A stretch of 62,683 nucleotides of DNA. It comes from Flavobacteriaceae bacterium (lineage in GTDB: Bacteria; Bacteroidota; Bacteroidia; Flavobacteriales; Flavobacteriaceae). This document shows positions 53,846-62,115 of the stretch, in pieces; the stretch's first letter is position 1, and each line of letters begins with the position of its first letter. The translations under genes were made by a program, and so were the position numbers. Under the pieces are notes generated by a model that worked only from the letters and a program-made list of their open reading frames with translations, was not told the DNA's origin and did not search any database. The stretch is taken from assembly GCA_002862805.1 (NCBI GenBank), contig PKEA01000075.1, forward strand, positions 1 to 62,683. Reading direction: 5' to 3'.

Positions 53846-55180
53846 GTGAGTAAGTCTTCGAGAAACCCATATCTTTTTTTAATTTTATTTCATCTACTTC
53901 TTGGTGCAGTGGTATTTGCTTTGCCTTTCCTAGCAAAAATATACAGTTTGTTAATTGTATTTTTTGGGTATATGTGGGTAATTAAAAATAAAAATAAGAA
54001 TCACGAAGCATTAATAGTGTCTGCTTATATAGTAGGAGCGGAGGTTTTTTTAAGGATGACTGAAGGAGGATTTATAAGCGAGTATGGGAAATATAATATA
54101 ATACTTTTAATGACTCTAGGAATTCTTTATAGGGGTTTCCATCAGGGAAGTTATGTTTATTTAATTTATCTTTTTTTATTAATTCCAGGAGTGTTTTATG
54201 GGGTGCATACTTTGAGTTTTGATGCTAATATTCGTAAAGCCATAGCTTTTAATATTTCAGGGCCAGTTAGTTTGGGTTTTTCAGCTTTATATTGTTATCG
54301 AAAAACAATCAATTTAGAACAATTTAAAAAAATATTTTTAGCTTTTGGGCTACCTATTTTATCCATTGTTGCTTATGTAATTCTATATGGTTCAAATAAG
54401 ACTAAGGTTTTTTTAAACACTTCATCTAATCATGATGCTTCTGGAGGTTTTGGCCCTAATCAAATGTCTACAATATTAGGTTTTGGTATGTTTGTTTTTT
54501 TTACTATTTTTTATCTATTTGCAAAAACTAAACTAGAAAAATTTGTTACAGTTATTATTTTTTCAACAGTAACTTTTAGAGGAATTGTAACATTTTCTAG
54601 AGGTGGTGTTTATGTAGGTATAGGGATGATTTTAATTTTAATTGCTCTAACTTTTTTTAGAATTAATGCTAGAGCTAAAATGAAAGTTTTTGTCATGATC
54701 TTGACAGGGTTTGCTTTGTCTATAGGTATATGGACGTACACGTCAGTTACAACAGATGGGCTTATTGATAAAAGGTATGCCAATCAAGATGCTTCTGGTA
54801 AGTTAAAACAAAGTAAGTTGACGGGTAGGGAAACTTTAATTGAATCGGAATTATTGATGTTTTGGGAAAATCCAATTACAGGTGTTGGTGTTGGTAAAAA
54901 TAAAGAATATAGGGAAGAACAAACAGGGATTTTATTACCCACTCATAATGAAATTTCAAGAACGCTTGCAGAACATGGTTTCCTAGGCATTGTATGTTTA
55001 TTGATAATTTTCTTCACACCTTTAATTAATTTTATAGATAATAAAAGAAATATTTTTGCTTTATCTTTTTTCTTATTTTGGATTTTAACTATTAATCATG
55101 CTGCCATGCGTTTAGCTGCTCCCGGATTTGTTTATGCATTATCAGTACTAAATCTTTCTTTCAAGAATGAAGAAGATTAA
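53846..55180 (+). CDS. O-antigen ligase/polymerase family protein (Wzy_C)
   Basis: A 444-residue membrane protein with about ten to twelve hydrophobic segments and the ligase-family region GREtLIESELLMFWENPITGVGVG in the large periplasmic loop, followed by THNEISRTLAEHGF. The family includes WaaL-type O-antigen ligases, Wzy polymerases and protein O-oligosaccharyl transferases, which cannot be told apart here. The start is GTG at 53846. As the second polymerase/ligase-type protein of the window, after the EpsG-like one, it may serve the second operon or transfer glycan to lipid A or protein. It overlaps the next gene by 14 bases. Confidence 0.83.
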   Translation: MSKSSRNPYLFLILFHLLLGAVVFALPFLAKIYSLLIVFFGYMWVIKNKNKNHEALIVSAYIVGAEVFLRMTEGGFISEYGKYNIILLMTLGILYRGFHQGSYVYLIYLFLLIPGVFYGVHTLSFDANIRKAIAFNISGPVSLGFSALYCYRKTINLEQFKKIFLAFGLPILSIVAYVILYGSNKTKVFLNTSSNHDASGGFGPNQMSTILGFGMFVFFTIFYLFAKTKLEKFVTVIIFSTVTFRGIVTFSRGGVYVGIGMILILIALTFFRINARAKMKVFVMILTGFALSIGIWTYTSVTTDGLIDKRYANQDASGKLKQSKLTGRETLIESELLMFWENPITGVGVGKNKEYREEQTGILLPTHNEISRTLAEHGFLGIVCLLIIFFTPLINFIDNKRNIFALSFFLFWILTINHAAMRLAAPGFVYALSVLNLSFKNEED

Positions 55181-56183
55181 ACTTCTCTACATAGGTAATG
55201 CCATTTCAAAGCACGGCTATAATAAAACCACTGTTGAAACTTTAGGGAACTCTTTTGAAGAGGAAGGATATGTTGTTTTTTATACATCCAGTAAGAAAAA
55301 CCAACTGTTGCGTTTAGTGGATATGATTTTGACAACCTTTAAATACGCAAAAAAAGTCGATTATATTATTATAGATACCTACAGTACTTCGAGTTTTTGG
55401 TATGCTTTTTTGTGCAGTCAAATAGCGCGAGTGTTTAAAACAAAATACATTCCTATTTTACACGGTGGAGATTTGCCGAAGCGTTTGGATAGCCATCCAA
55501 AATTATGTAAAATGCTTTTTGAAACTGCTTTTAAAAATGTGGCGCCTTCCAATTATTTATTATCTGAGTTTGCCAAAAGAGGTTTTCAAAATCTAGAATA
55601 TATTCCTAACAGTATTGAACTCAATAATTATCCGTTTAAGGTGAGAAAATCATTTGAACCTAAATTATTATGGGTAAGGGCTTTTGCTACGATATACAAC
55701 CCTAAAATGGCGGTTGATGTTTTAAAGAAATTGCAAGTTCGTTTTCCAAATGCTTCGCTTACTATGGTAGGACCTGATAAAGACGGAAGCATGGAAACTA
55801 CTCAGCAATATGCTAAACAATTAGATGTTGAGGTGTGTTTTACCCATCGTTTAAGTAAAGAAGAGTGGATAGATTTATCTAAAGATTATGATTTTTTCAT
55901 CAATACCACCCATTTTGACAATACACCAGTTAGTGTAATGGAAGCCATGGCTTTAGGCTTGCCTGTTGTGAGTACTAATGTTGGAGGAATTCCATTTTTA
56001 CTAACGCATAATGAAAATGCCGTTTTAGTAAACGACAACGACAGTACACATATGGCTGATTCTATCATTCATTTAATTGAAGATCAAGAAAAAGCACTTT
56101 CGCTATCAAAAAAGGGAAGAGCCTATATAGAGCAAATGGACTGGAAGGTGGTAAAAAAGAAGTGGCATGCGTTACTTCAGTAA
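55167..56183 (+). CDS. Glycosyltransferase family 4 (GT-B)
   Basis: A 338-residue GT4 enzyme with KLLYIGNAISKHGYNKTTVE at the N-terminus and HFDNTPVSVMEAMALGLPVVS in the donor site. It is the last glycosyltransferase of the second operon before the initiating transferase. Specificity is unknown. Confidence 0.9.
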   Translation: MKKIKLLYIGNAISKHGYNKTTVETLGNSFEEEGYVVFYTSSKKNQLLRLVDMILTTFKYAKKVDYIIIDTYSTSSFWYAFLCSQIARVFKTKYIPILHGGDLPKRLDSHPKLCKMLFETAFKNVAPSNYLLSEFAKRGFQNLEYIPNSIELNNYPFKVRKSFEPKLLWVRAFATIYNPKMAVDVLKKLQVRFPNASLTMVGPDKDGSMETTQQYAKQLDVEVCFTHRLSKEEWIDLSKDYDFFINTTHFDNTPVSVMEAMALGLPVVSTNVGGIPFLLTHNENAVLVNDNDSTHMADSIIHLIEDQEKALSLSKKGRAYIEQMDWKVVKKKWHALLQ

Positions 56184-56202
56184 ATAATTAGAGTAATCAG
56201 AG

Positions 56203-56210
56203 TACATTTG
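56203..56210 (+). promoter_or_regulatory. Possible -7 box before the WcaJ-like gene
   Basis: TACATTTG matches TAnnTTTG 56 bases before the ATG at 56267. No -33 match was found. Confidence 0.35.
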
Positions 56211-56266
56211 TTAATTATTTAACATTATTTTTTGTTTCTTTGTCAAATAAAATTAAGCTTTTAAAC

Positions 56267-57649
56267 ATGTCTCAAAATAACAAAATTCATTTTGAAATTT
56301 CAGAGCGAAAAATTCTCTTACGGGTTTTTGATGTTGTTTTTGTTTTAGGCTTCTTACATTTAATTAGCCATAATTTTAAGTTTGATTATTTTTCAATACG
56401 AGAAGATAGCTACTATTGGACGATACTTTTAGCGGCTTATATCACAGTTATAGGGACTGTTTTTGATATGTATAACCTGCAAACGGCGAGTAATAGATAT
56501 CAAATATTGAAAAGTATTATTTTAACTACTTCCGTTACTACTTTACTGTATTTATTAACTCCTTTTTTTACGCCCATTTTACCGTCCAATAGACTTCAAA
56601 TTATATTATTCTATTTAGCCATATTGACGGCTTTACTCATTTGGAGAAATCTATACATTATTTTTTTAGCCACGAATCGATTTGTAAAAAAAGTTGTTTT
56701 TGTAGGCAGTGGTAAAAAAGTGGTAAAGTTTATCAATAAGTTAAAGGAGGTTAATCCTAATTTCCAAGTGATTGGATTTGTGGTTACAGATGACAAAGAG
56801 ATTGCTGCGGATATTCCACAAATTAAATTGTCTGATTTACAATCAACAGTTAGAACTCATTATGTTTCAGAAATTATAGTGGCCGATGATTCTAATAAAT
56901 CGATTAGTTTAGAGCAATATGAAGTGTTACTTCAAATTTTAGAAAGCGGAATAGTTATTCGTCAATATTCAGATGTTTATGAGCAAATAACCAATAGGCT
57001 TCCTTTGCAACAAGAGGATAAAGAATTGTTTAAATTTTTCCCTTTTAGTAGAAGTAATCAAAATAAATTGTATTTGTTTTTCAGTCGTTTTTTTGATGTG
57101 CTTTTTGCTTTAATCGGTTTGTCGTTTTTAGGATTAGCTTTACCTATTCTTATGCTGTTTAATTTGTTTTGGAACAGAGGGCCTATGTTTTATGTTCAAG
57201 AACGAGTGGGTAAAAACGGAGTTCCTTTTCAAATTTATAAGTTAAGAAGCATGATTGTAAATGCTGAAAAAGACGGTGCAGTTTTTGCAAGTACCAATGA
57301 TACTAGAGTTACTCCTTTTGGAAGGTTTTTAAGAAAATCGCGTTTAGATGAAATTCCTCAATTCATAAATGTATTATTTGGACAAATGGCACTTATTGGG
57401 CCCAGACCAGAACGCCCCGTTTTTGTTGATAAAATTGCTCTAACCATACCTTTATATAAAACCAGACACGTGGTTAAACCCGGATTAACAGGTTGGGCGC
57501 AAGTGAACTATTCTTATGGAGAAAGTATCGAAGACAGTCTTATGAAATTAAGATATGATTTGTACTATATTAAACACCGCAGTATGTTTTTAGATTTAAA
57601 TATCGTGTTAAAAACTTTAAATACCGTTTTGTTCTTTAAAGGACAGTAA
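56267..57649 (+). CDS. WcaJ/WbaP-like undecaprenyl-phosphate hexose-1-phosphate transferase
   Basis: A 460-residue polyprenyl glycosylphosphotransferase of the long type: about four N-terminal membrane segments, a CoA-binding-like domain (VVFVGSGKKVVKFINKL), and a C-terminal catalytic domain with one further membrane helix. The catalytic part shows ERVGKNGVPFQIYKLRSM, SRLDEIPQFINVLFGQM and ALIGPRPERP, then GLTGWAQVNYSYGES. It should start glycan synthesis by transferring a hexose-1-phosphate, commonly glucose or galactose, to undecaprenyl phosphate. The ATG at 56267 gives the usual N-terminus; an upstream TTG at 56240 is possible. It is the second initiating enzyme of the window, after the PglC-like fusion. 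Confidence 0.92.
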   Translation: MSQNNKIHFEISERKILLRVFDVVFVLGFLHLISHNFKFDYFSIREDSYYWTILLAAYITVIGTVFDMYNLQTASNRYQILKSIILTTSVTTLLYLLTPFFTPILPSNRLQIILFYLAILTALLIWRNLYIIFLATNRFVKKVVFVGSGKKVVKFINKLKEVNPNFQVIGFVVTDDKEIAADIPQIKLSDLQSTVRTHYVSEIIVADDSNKSISLEQYEVLLQILESGIVIRQYSDVYEQITNRLPLQQEDKELFKFFPFSRSNQNKLYLFFSRFFDVLFALIGLSFLGLALPILMLFNLFWNRGPMFYVQERVGKNGVPFQIYKLRSMIVNAEKDGAVFASTNDTRVTPFGRFLRKSRLDEIPQFINVLFGQMALIGPRPERPVFVDKIALTIPLYKTRHVVKPGLTGWAQVNYSYGESIEDSLMKLRYDLYYIKHRSMFLDLNIVLKTLNTVLFFKGQ

Positions 57650-57660
57650 GGTGTGATAGG

Positions 57661-57785
57661 GTGAAAAGGAGATTGGGTGAAGGGGAGATTGGGTGAAGGG
57701 GAGATGAGGAGATTGGGAGAAGTGGAGATTGGGTGAAGGGGAGATGAGGAGATTGGGAGATTTGGAGAAGGAGAGATTTGGAGAT
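57661..57785. repeat. Purine-rich tandem repeat
   Basis: Imperfect copies of units such as GGAGATTGGGTGAAGG and GGAGATGAGGAGATTGGGAG fill about 125 bases just after the WcaJ-like gene. The plus strand is strongly G/A-rich with almost no C. It is non-coding in character; small open frames across it are repeat artefacts. Confidence 0.8.
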
Positions 57786-57860
57786 TCATTATTCATTATC
57801 CATTATTCATTATTCATTATCCATTATTCATTATCCATTATTAATTATTCATTACCCATT
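57785..57860. repeat. TTCATTATCCATTA-type tandem repeat
   Basis: Alternating units TTCATTA and TCCATTA (period 7) run for about 75 bases and include the stop codon and last few codons of the DUF4105 gene on the minus strand. The repeat abuts the purine-rich one. Slippage would change only the tail of that protein or the spacer. Confidence 0.8.
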
Positions 57861-58969
57861 GATTTCTTACACTTCATAATAATTCTAGTAATTAAGATAA
57901 AATGCGCTACTGTAAAAGGCAAGAAAAGCATTAAGTCGACTTTGTTGATGATTAAAAGAAAGTGTGCAATAAGGCAAACCAAATTGATTTTTCCCCAAGT
58001 AATTATTGTTTTTGCACTTCGCTTGTGAATAGCAAATACAAAACCAAGCAATAACGGATTGAATAATAAAGCATTATAGTTCCACAGCACTTCTTCGTGA
58101 AAAGAATACAAACCTACTAAGCATAAAAAAACACCAATCAATGTAACAACTGAAAAATAGAAAGAAGTAACCTTTTTGTTGTTGATTAAGACTATTAAAG
58201 CCAATACGAAAATTATTAAATAAGGAGAATTTAATAAAGAAGGTTTAAAATCTGTTTTTTGGGCTTCAAATACTGTTTTAGTATTGGTCACTAAAGGTTT
58301 TCCTTGATGCATTTTCGTTTTTAAAACATGGTGTAATTCTAAGGGTAGAAAAAGTGTTTCGGCAAGTCGATCTACTTTTTCTCCAAAAATTAAATTAATT
58401 CCTAATTTGGTAAAATAATCATGGTCAAGATAGTTGATGTTTAAAATATCTCTATAGCTAATTTCAACAGGTTTGTTTGTAGTAATTGAATCGTTAACTA
58501 AAACATCATTTAGTTTGTCAATTACTTTAGTGGTGCAGTTTCTGTCAATAAACTTATACGTATAATATTTATCGTCAGAAAATAAAGAAGCGTTTAAGTT
58601 TTTGTATAAGGTGTTTTTTTGGTCTAAACTTAAATCGATTTCTTGTTCATATATAGAACGATTGTCTAAAATATAACTGTATTCAAAGTCCATATAACGT
58701 TGCGTTGAAACAAAATATTTCATGTCGCCTTTTACAAATTTTGCTACAAAATAAGGAGTGTTAAAGTCAAAAAAACCATAGTTGTATACAATGTCAATTC
58801 CTCTTTTAGAATCTTTTATTCTAATTCCGGTATGACCATATAATTCGTGTGATGCATTTCCTGTGCCAATAGTCAAAATACTTACTTTTGAGTTTTCAGA
58901 TAAAGTAGTAGTTTGGCTAAAACTGTATAAAGAAAAAAACAAGAATAAATAGAAGTAAAATTTTTTCAT
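57845..58969 (-). CDS. DUF4105 membrane protein (possible Lnb-type lipoprotein N-acyltransferase)
   Basis: A 374-residue protein with a signal-type N-terminus (MKKFYFYLFLFFSLYSFSQT), an extracytoplasmic DUF4105 domain with GTGNASHELYGHTGIRI and a CTT motif in DRNCTTKVID, and about five C-terminal membrane segments. I recall that a DUF4105 protein of Bacteroides was assigned lipoprotein N-acylation (Lnb); the histidine and cysteine motifs here would suit a thiol acyltransfer, but that role is an inference. It lies 9 bases after the PorV-like gene in one minus-strand unit. The last codons run into a simple repeat. Confidence 0.85.
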   Translation of the reverse strand: MKKFYFYLFLFFSLYSFSQTTTLSENSKVSILTIGTGNASHELYGHTGIRIKDSKRGIDIVYNYGFFDFNTPYFVAKFVKGDMKYFVSTQRYMDFEYSYILDNRSIYEQEIDLSLDQKNTLYKNLNASLFSDDKYYTYKFIDRNCTTKVIDKLNDVLVNDSITTNKPVEISYRDILNINYLDHDYFTKLGINLIFGEKVDRLAETLFLPLELHHVLKTKMHQGKPLVTNTKTVFEAQKTDFKPSLLNSPYLIIFVLALIVLINNKKVTSFYFSVVTLIGVFLCLVGLYSFHEEVLWNYNALLFNPLLLGFVFAIHKRSAKTIITWGKINLVCLIAHFLLIINKVDLMLFLPFTVAHFILITRIIMKCKKSMGNE

Positions 58970-58978
58970 GAGATCATT

Positions 58979-60055
58979 CTAATGTCTAAAAATATCAAAA
59001 TCAATTTTTAAAGAAAAAATATTCGAATAAAGTGCAGCACTTTGGTCGCCTAAATCTGTTAAGGCATAATCAATTTGAATGCCCCTGTATTTAAACCCTA
59101 AACCAATATTAGGTTGGAAACTTAATTTTTTTGAATCGTCTATTTGTGTAATTTGTTGAAAATTACCAACACCACCTCTTAAGAATACTAAATCTACATA
59201 ACCAAATTCAAAACCTACTGCAGGGTCAATACTTACTAAACTAGTAGAAATAATATCATTTGTTTGCGTAAACTGCATGTTTAAATTTGCTGCTGCTGTA
59301 AGACTATAATCATAACGAATGATGTATTTTTTCGAAATTCCCAATTGTGCTTTTGGTAATGTAATTTCAGACGTTTCTGGTAATTCTTGATTTTCACCAG
59401 GAACTGCATCAGCAATTTCATTGTATTTGTCTTCGTCAATGATCCAAGTGTTGTAAGTAGTGGTAATGTCTCTTAGCATTAAACCAAATTTCCAATCTTC
59501 TTCATCACTTATATATTGTAACCCTAAGTCAAAACCAAAACCCCACGAACTTGCAAAGTCACCAATTACCCTATGAATTACTTTTCCGTTAACACCAATG
59601 TTCAATCCGTCAATAGGTAAACTTCTCGCATAAGAAACAGTTAAAGCGTAATCAGCAGTCGAAAAAAGCGAAATTCTATTATAATCAATATTTCCTTGAC
59701 TGTCAATTAACTGAGTAGTGTTTAAAATATCATCAACACCAAAACGAATTAATGAAAGTCCTACGGCGCTTTCAGTATCAATTGGCATTGCAAAACCCGC
59801 ATAGTCATATTGAGCAATATTAGCAAAATAACTCGCATGCATTAGAGCAACCTGATTGTCTTCTAGTTTTATTAATCCAGCCGGATTCCAGTATCCTGAG
59901 TTAACATCGCCACTTTGAGCTGTAACTGCGTTACTCATTCCAAGTGCAGCAGCATCAACACCAATACTCAAAAATTCATTAGAATATTTTCTAACTGTTT
60001 GACTAAAAGAGAATAATGATTGTAAAAAAATAAATAGTATAAAGGTCTTTTTCAA
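58979..60055 (-). CDS. PorV/PorQ family outer-membrane protein
   Basis: A 358-residue beta-barrel protein with signal peptide (ending near FSFSQ) and the family's N-terminal AAALGMSNAVTAQSGDVNSGYWNPAGL. A run of amphipathic strands and a C-terminal Phe-rich strand (LKIDFDIFRH) follow. PorV is the shuttle protein of the type IX secretion system; this is one of several paralogues common in Flavobacteriia, and its own role is not certain. It is first in a two-gene unit with the DUF4105 gene. Confidence 0.87.
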   Translation of the reverse strand: MKKTFILFIFLQSLFSFSQTVRKYSNEFLSIGVDAAALGMSNAVTAQSGDVNSGYWNPAGLIKLEDNQVALMHASYFANIAQYDYAGFAMPIDTESAVGLSLIRFGVDDILNTTQLIDSQGNIDYNRISLFSTADYALTVSYARSLPIDGLNIGVNGKVIHRVIGDFASSWGFGFDLGLQYISDEEDWKFGLMLRDITTTYNTWIIDEDKYNEIADAVPGENQELPETSEITLPKAQLGISKKYIIRYDYSLTAAANLNMQFTQTNDIISTSLVSIDPAVGFEFGYVDLVFLRGGVGNFQQITQIDDSKKLSFQPNIGLGFKYRGIQIDYALTDLGDQSAALYSNIFSLKIDFDIFRH

Positions 60056-60146
60056 AGCCGTTGTAATTTTTACAAATATCTAATAAAATTCTTAATTACT
60101 AAACTCAATTTCTATTAACTTATTGTATTACATTTGCTTTAAATTA

Positions 60147-60178
60147 TTTGAAGCCACACATTTGGTTTTGTATATTTG
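60147..60178 (+). promoter_or_regulatory. Promoter of the pssA-GH25 unit
   Basis: TTTG at 60147-60150 and TATATTTG at 60171-60178 are 20 bases apart, a good -33/-7 pair. It lies about 95 bases before the pssA ATG, so there is a leader of moderate length with no recognised riboswitch. Confidence 0.65.
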
Positions 60179-60273
60179 TATTTCCTGCTATTCGTTATAT
60201 TACTTGCAAAGCAAGATAATGTCACTTCTATCAGGGCTATAGAAACACTTTAAGTCTTTTTTAAACATTTTTT

Positions 60274-61011
60274 ATGAACATTAAAAAACATATTCCAAAC
60301 GCATTAACGCTGTTAAATTTATTATGTGGTTTGCTTGCTCTTATTGCTATCTTTAATGGCTTTTATGATCATGCCTTTATTTTTGTTTCATTAGGAATAT
60401 TTTTTGACTTTTGGGACGGTTTCTTAGCGCGTAAATTTGACGTTGCAGGACCATTAGGTGTTCAGTTGGATTCACTTGCAGATATGGTAACGAGTGGAGT
60501 TGTTCCTGGTTTATTAATGTTTAAATTGTTTGAAACCATTCAGCAAAATCAACCTCAATATATGCTTACTGAAGAAACTTTTTATATGGGACTTATCCCT
60601 TATTTTGGTTTCTTTATTACGTTAGCTTCATGTTATCGATTGGCTAATTTTAATATCGATACAAGACAAACTAATTCTTTTATTGGATTGCCAACTCCAG
60701 CAAATACATTGTTGATTATGAGTATTCCAATGATTCAGTATTTTGGCAGATATGAATGGATTACAATTGCTTTAGATAATCCTTATGTGTTATTGGTAAT
60801 TACTTTGATAAGTACTTATTTACTAAATGCTGAAATTCCTTTATTTTCGTTAAAGTTTAAAAAATTAAATTGGGCAGAAGCTAAACTTCAAATTAGTTTT
60901 GTAGTTTTTGCTGTAATTATGCTAATTGTTTTAAAATTTGTAGCAATTCCATTAATTATTATTTCTTACATAATACTTTCTTTAGTGTTAAATTCGTTAT
61001 CTAAAAAATAA
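60274..61011 (+). CDS. pssA: CDP-diacylglycerol-serine O-phosphatidyltransferase
   Basis: A 245-residue integral membrane enzyme of the CDP-alcohol phosphatidyltransferase family. The complete catalytic motif is present: D48, G49, A52, R53, G62, D66 and D70. It makes phosphatidylserine, the precursor of phosphatidylethanolamine. The N-terminus IPNALTLLNLLCGLLALI is typical of bacterial subclass II PssA. It is followed 6 bases later by the GH25 gene. Confidence 0.93.
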   Translation: MNIKKHIPNALTLLNLLCGLLALIAIFNGFYDHAFIFVSLGIFFDFWDGFLARKFDVAGPLGVQLDSLADMVTSGVVPGLLMFKLFETIQQNQPQYMLTEETFYMGLIPYFGFFITLASCYRLANFNIDTRQTNSFIGLPTPANTLLIMSIPMIQYFGRYEWITIALDNPYVLLVITLISTYLLNAEIPLFSLKFKKLNWAEAKLQISFVVFAVIMLIVLKFVAIPLIIISYIILSLVLNSLSKK

Positions 61012-61017
61012 CATCAT

Positions 61018-61866
61018 TTGGCTACGAGAAAAAAAGTAGTTGTAAAAAAAGCTACTAAAAAGAAAACCACTAATTATCAGTTTAAAATAATTACATCAGG
61101 GATTTTATTGCTGATGGTGATTGTTGTAGGCTATAAATATCACACACGTTTTTTATCTTATTTAGGTTTTATACCTGAAAAACCCTATAGTTCTTTATCG
61201 GAAGAGGAAAGAAAAATTTCAAACGAACATATTGAAAAGGTATTGTTGAACCATGATGATAAAGCATTAGGATTCGATGTTTCGGAATACCAAAGTGTAA
61301 TTGATTGGGAAAAGACGTATAATATTAACGAATCTTTTGAAATGTCATTTGTTTTTATTCGTGCCACGGCAGGTAACAATAAAGTAGACAGAAGGTTTAA
61401 AGAAAATTGGAAAAACGCAAAGCAAAGAAATTTAATTTGTGGTGCTTATCATTATTATCGTCCTAACGAAAATTCAATTGAACAAGCCAATAATTTCATT
61501 AAAACAGTACAACTTAGAAAAGGCGACTTGCCACCGGTTTTAGATATTGAAAAATTACCTCAAACACAATCTATTGCTAACTTAAAATTGGGTTTAAGAA
61601 GATGGCTTGAAGTTGTTGAAAAACATTATAAAGTAAAGCCAATTATTTATTCGGGCGAAAGCTATTATAATGATTTCTTGAAAGATGAATTCTCAGATTA
61701 TCCGTTTTGGATTGCGAATTATAATTTTTGGATAAAAGATATTAAAGACGAATGGGATTTTTGGCAATTTACCGAAAATGGTGAGGTAGAAGGAGTAAAA
61801 GGAAGATTAGACTTGAATGTGTATAACGGTTCGGTTTTATCGCTTCAAAATAAGTGTATAAAGTAA
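61018..61866 (+). CDS. Membrane-anchored GH25 lysozyme-like muramidase
   Basis: A 282-residue protein with a lysine-rich cytoplasmic start, one membrane segment (about residues 24-42) and a GH25 catalytic domain. The active-site acids are D87 in GFDVSEYQ and the D176xE178 pair in PVLDIEK, as in Chalaropsis-type lysozymes. It should cleave peptidoglycan glycan strands in the periplasm. The start is TTG at 61018, since the next ATG is inside the membrane segment. Its stop codon lies in the first unit of a 7-base tandem repeat. Confidence 0.9.
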   Translation: MATRKKVVVKKATKKKTTNYQFKIITSGILLLMVIVVGYKYHTRFLSYLGFIPEKPYSSLSEEERKISNEHIEKVLLNHDDKALGFDVSEYQSVIDWEKTYNINESFEMSFVFIRATAGNNKVDRRFKENWKNAKQRNLICGAYHYYRPNENSIEQANNFIKTVQLRKGDLPPVLDIEKLPQTQSIANLKLGLRRWLEVVEKHYKVKPIIYSGESYYNDFLKDEFSDYPFWIANYNFWIKDIKDEWDFWQFTENGEVEGVKGRLDLNVYNGSVLSLQNKCIK

Positions 61867-61919
61867 AAAGTAAAAAGTAAAAAGTAAAAAGTAAAAAGTA
61901 AAAAGTAAAAAGTAAAAAG
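61863..61919. repeat. 7-base tandem repeat at the end of the GH25 gene
   Basis: Eight perfect copies of GTAAAAA (61863-61918) begin at the GH25 stop codon. Degenerate pieces of the same motif recur near 61984-62000 and 62088-62098. No open reading frame is affected, because the stop codon lies in the first unit. Confidence 0.9.
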
Positions 61920-61942
61920 GAGAAAAGAGATAAATGTTCACC

Positions 61943-61976
61943 TGTCACACTGAGCGGAGTCGAAGTGCTTTTAAAA
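61943..61976. repeat. Dispersed repeat element, copy 1
   Basis: A 34-base element starting TGTCACACTGAGCGGAGT and ending GCTTTTAAAA, identical to copy 2 except for one base. The core has short complementary ends (CACT and AGTG). It resembles palindrome-like intergenic repeats I recall from flavobacterial genomes. It lies in the convergent spacer between the GH25 gene and lptB. Confidence 0.75.
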
Positions 61977-62053
61977 ATAAAAAGTGTAAAGTAAAAAGCT
62001 TAAAGTGATGGGGAGACTTTGAGACTTTGAGAAAATAAAGCTGCAACCATTAT

Positions 62054-62087
62054 TGTCACACTGAGCGGAGACGAAGTGCTTTTAAAA
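62054..62087. repeat. Dispersed repeat element, copy 2
   Basis: Second copy of the 34-base element, 111 bases after the first and with one T-to-A change in the core. Both copies have the same orientation. Together with the 7-base repeat they fill most of the 249-base spacer. Confidence 0.75.
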
Positions 62088-62115
62088 GTTAAAAGTAAGA
62101 AGCTTATGCCTACAA

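Noticed and set aside
57729..58028. Plus-strand open frame of 99 codons over the simple repeats
   Set aside because: Its first half is the tandem repeat translated (repeated IIHYSLF-like residues) and its second half lies antisense to the DUF4105 gene. No coding character.
61863..62098. Possible CRISPR array in the repeat-rich spacer
   Set aside because: The 7-base repeats have no spacers between them, and the two 34-base elements are only two copies with unrelated flanking sequence and no cas genes nearby.
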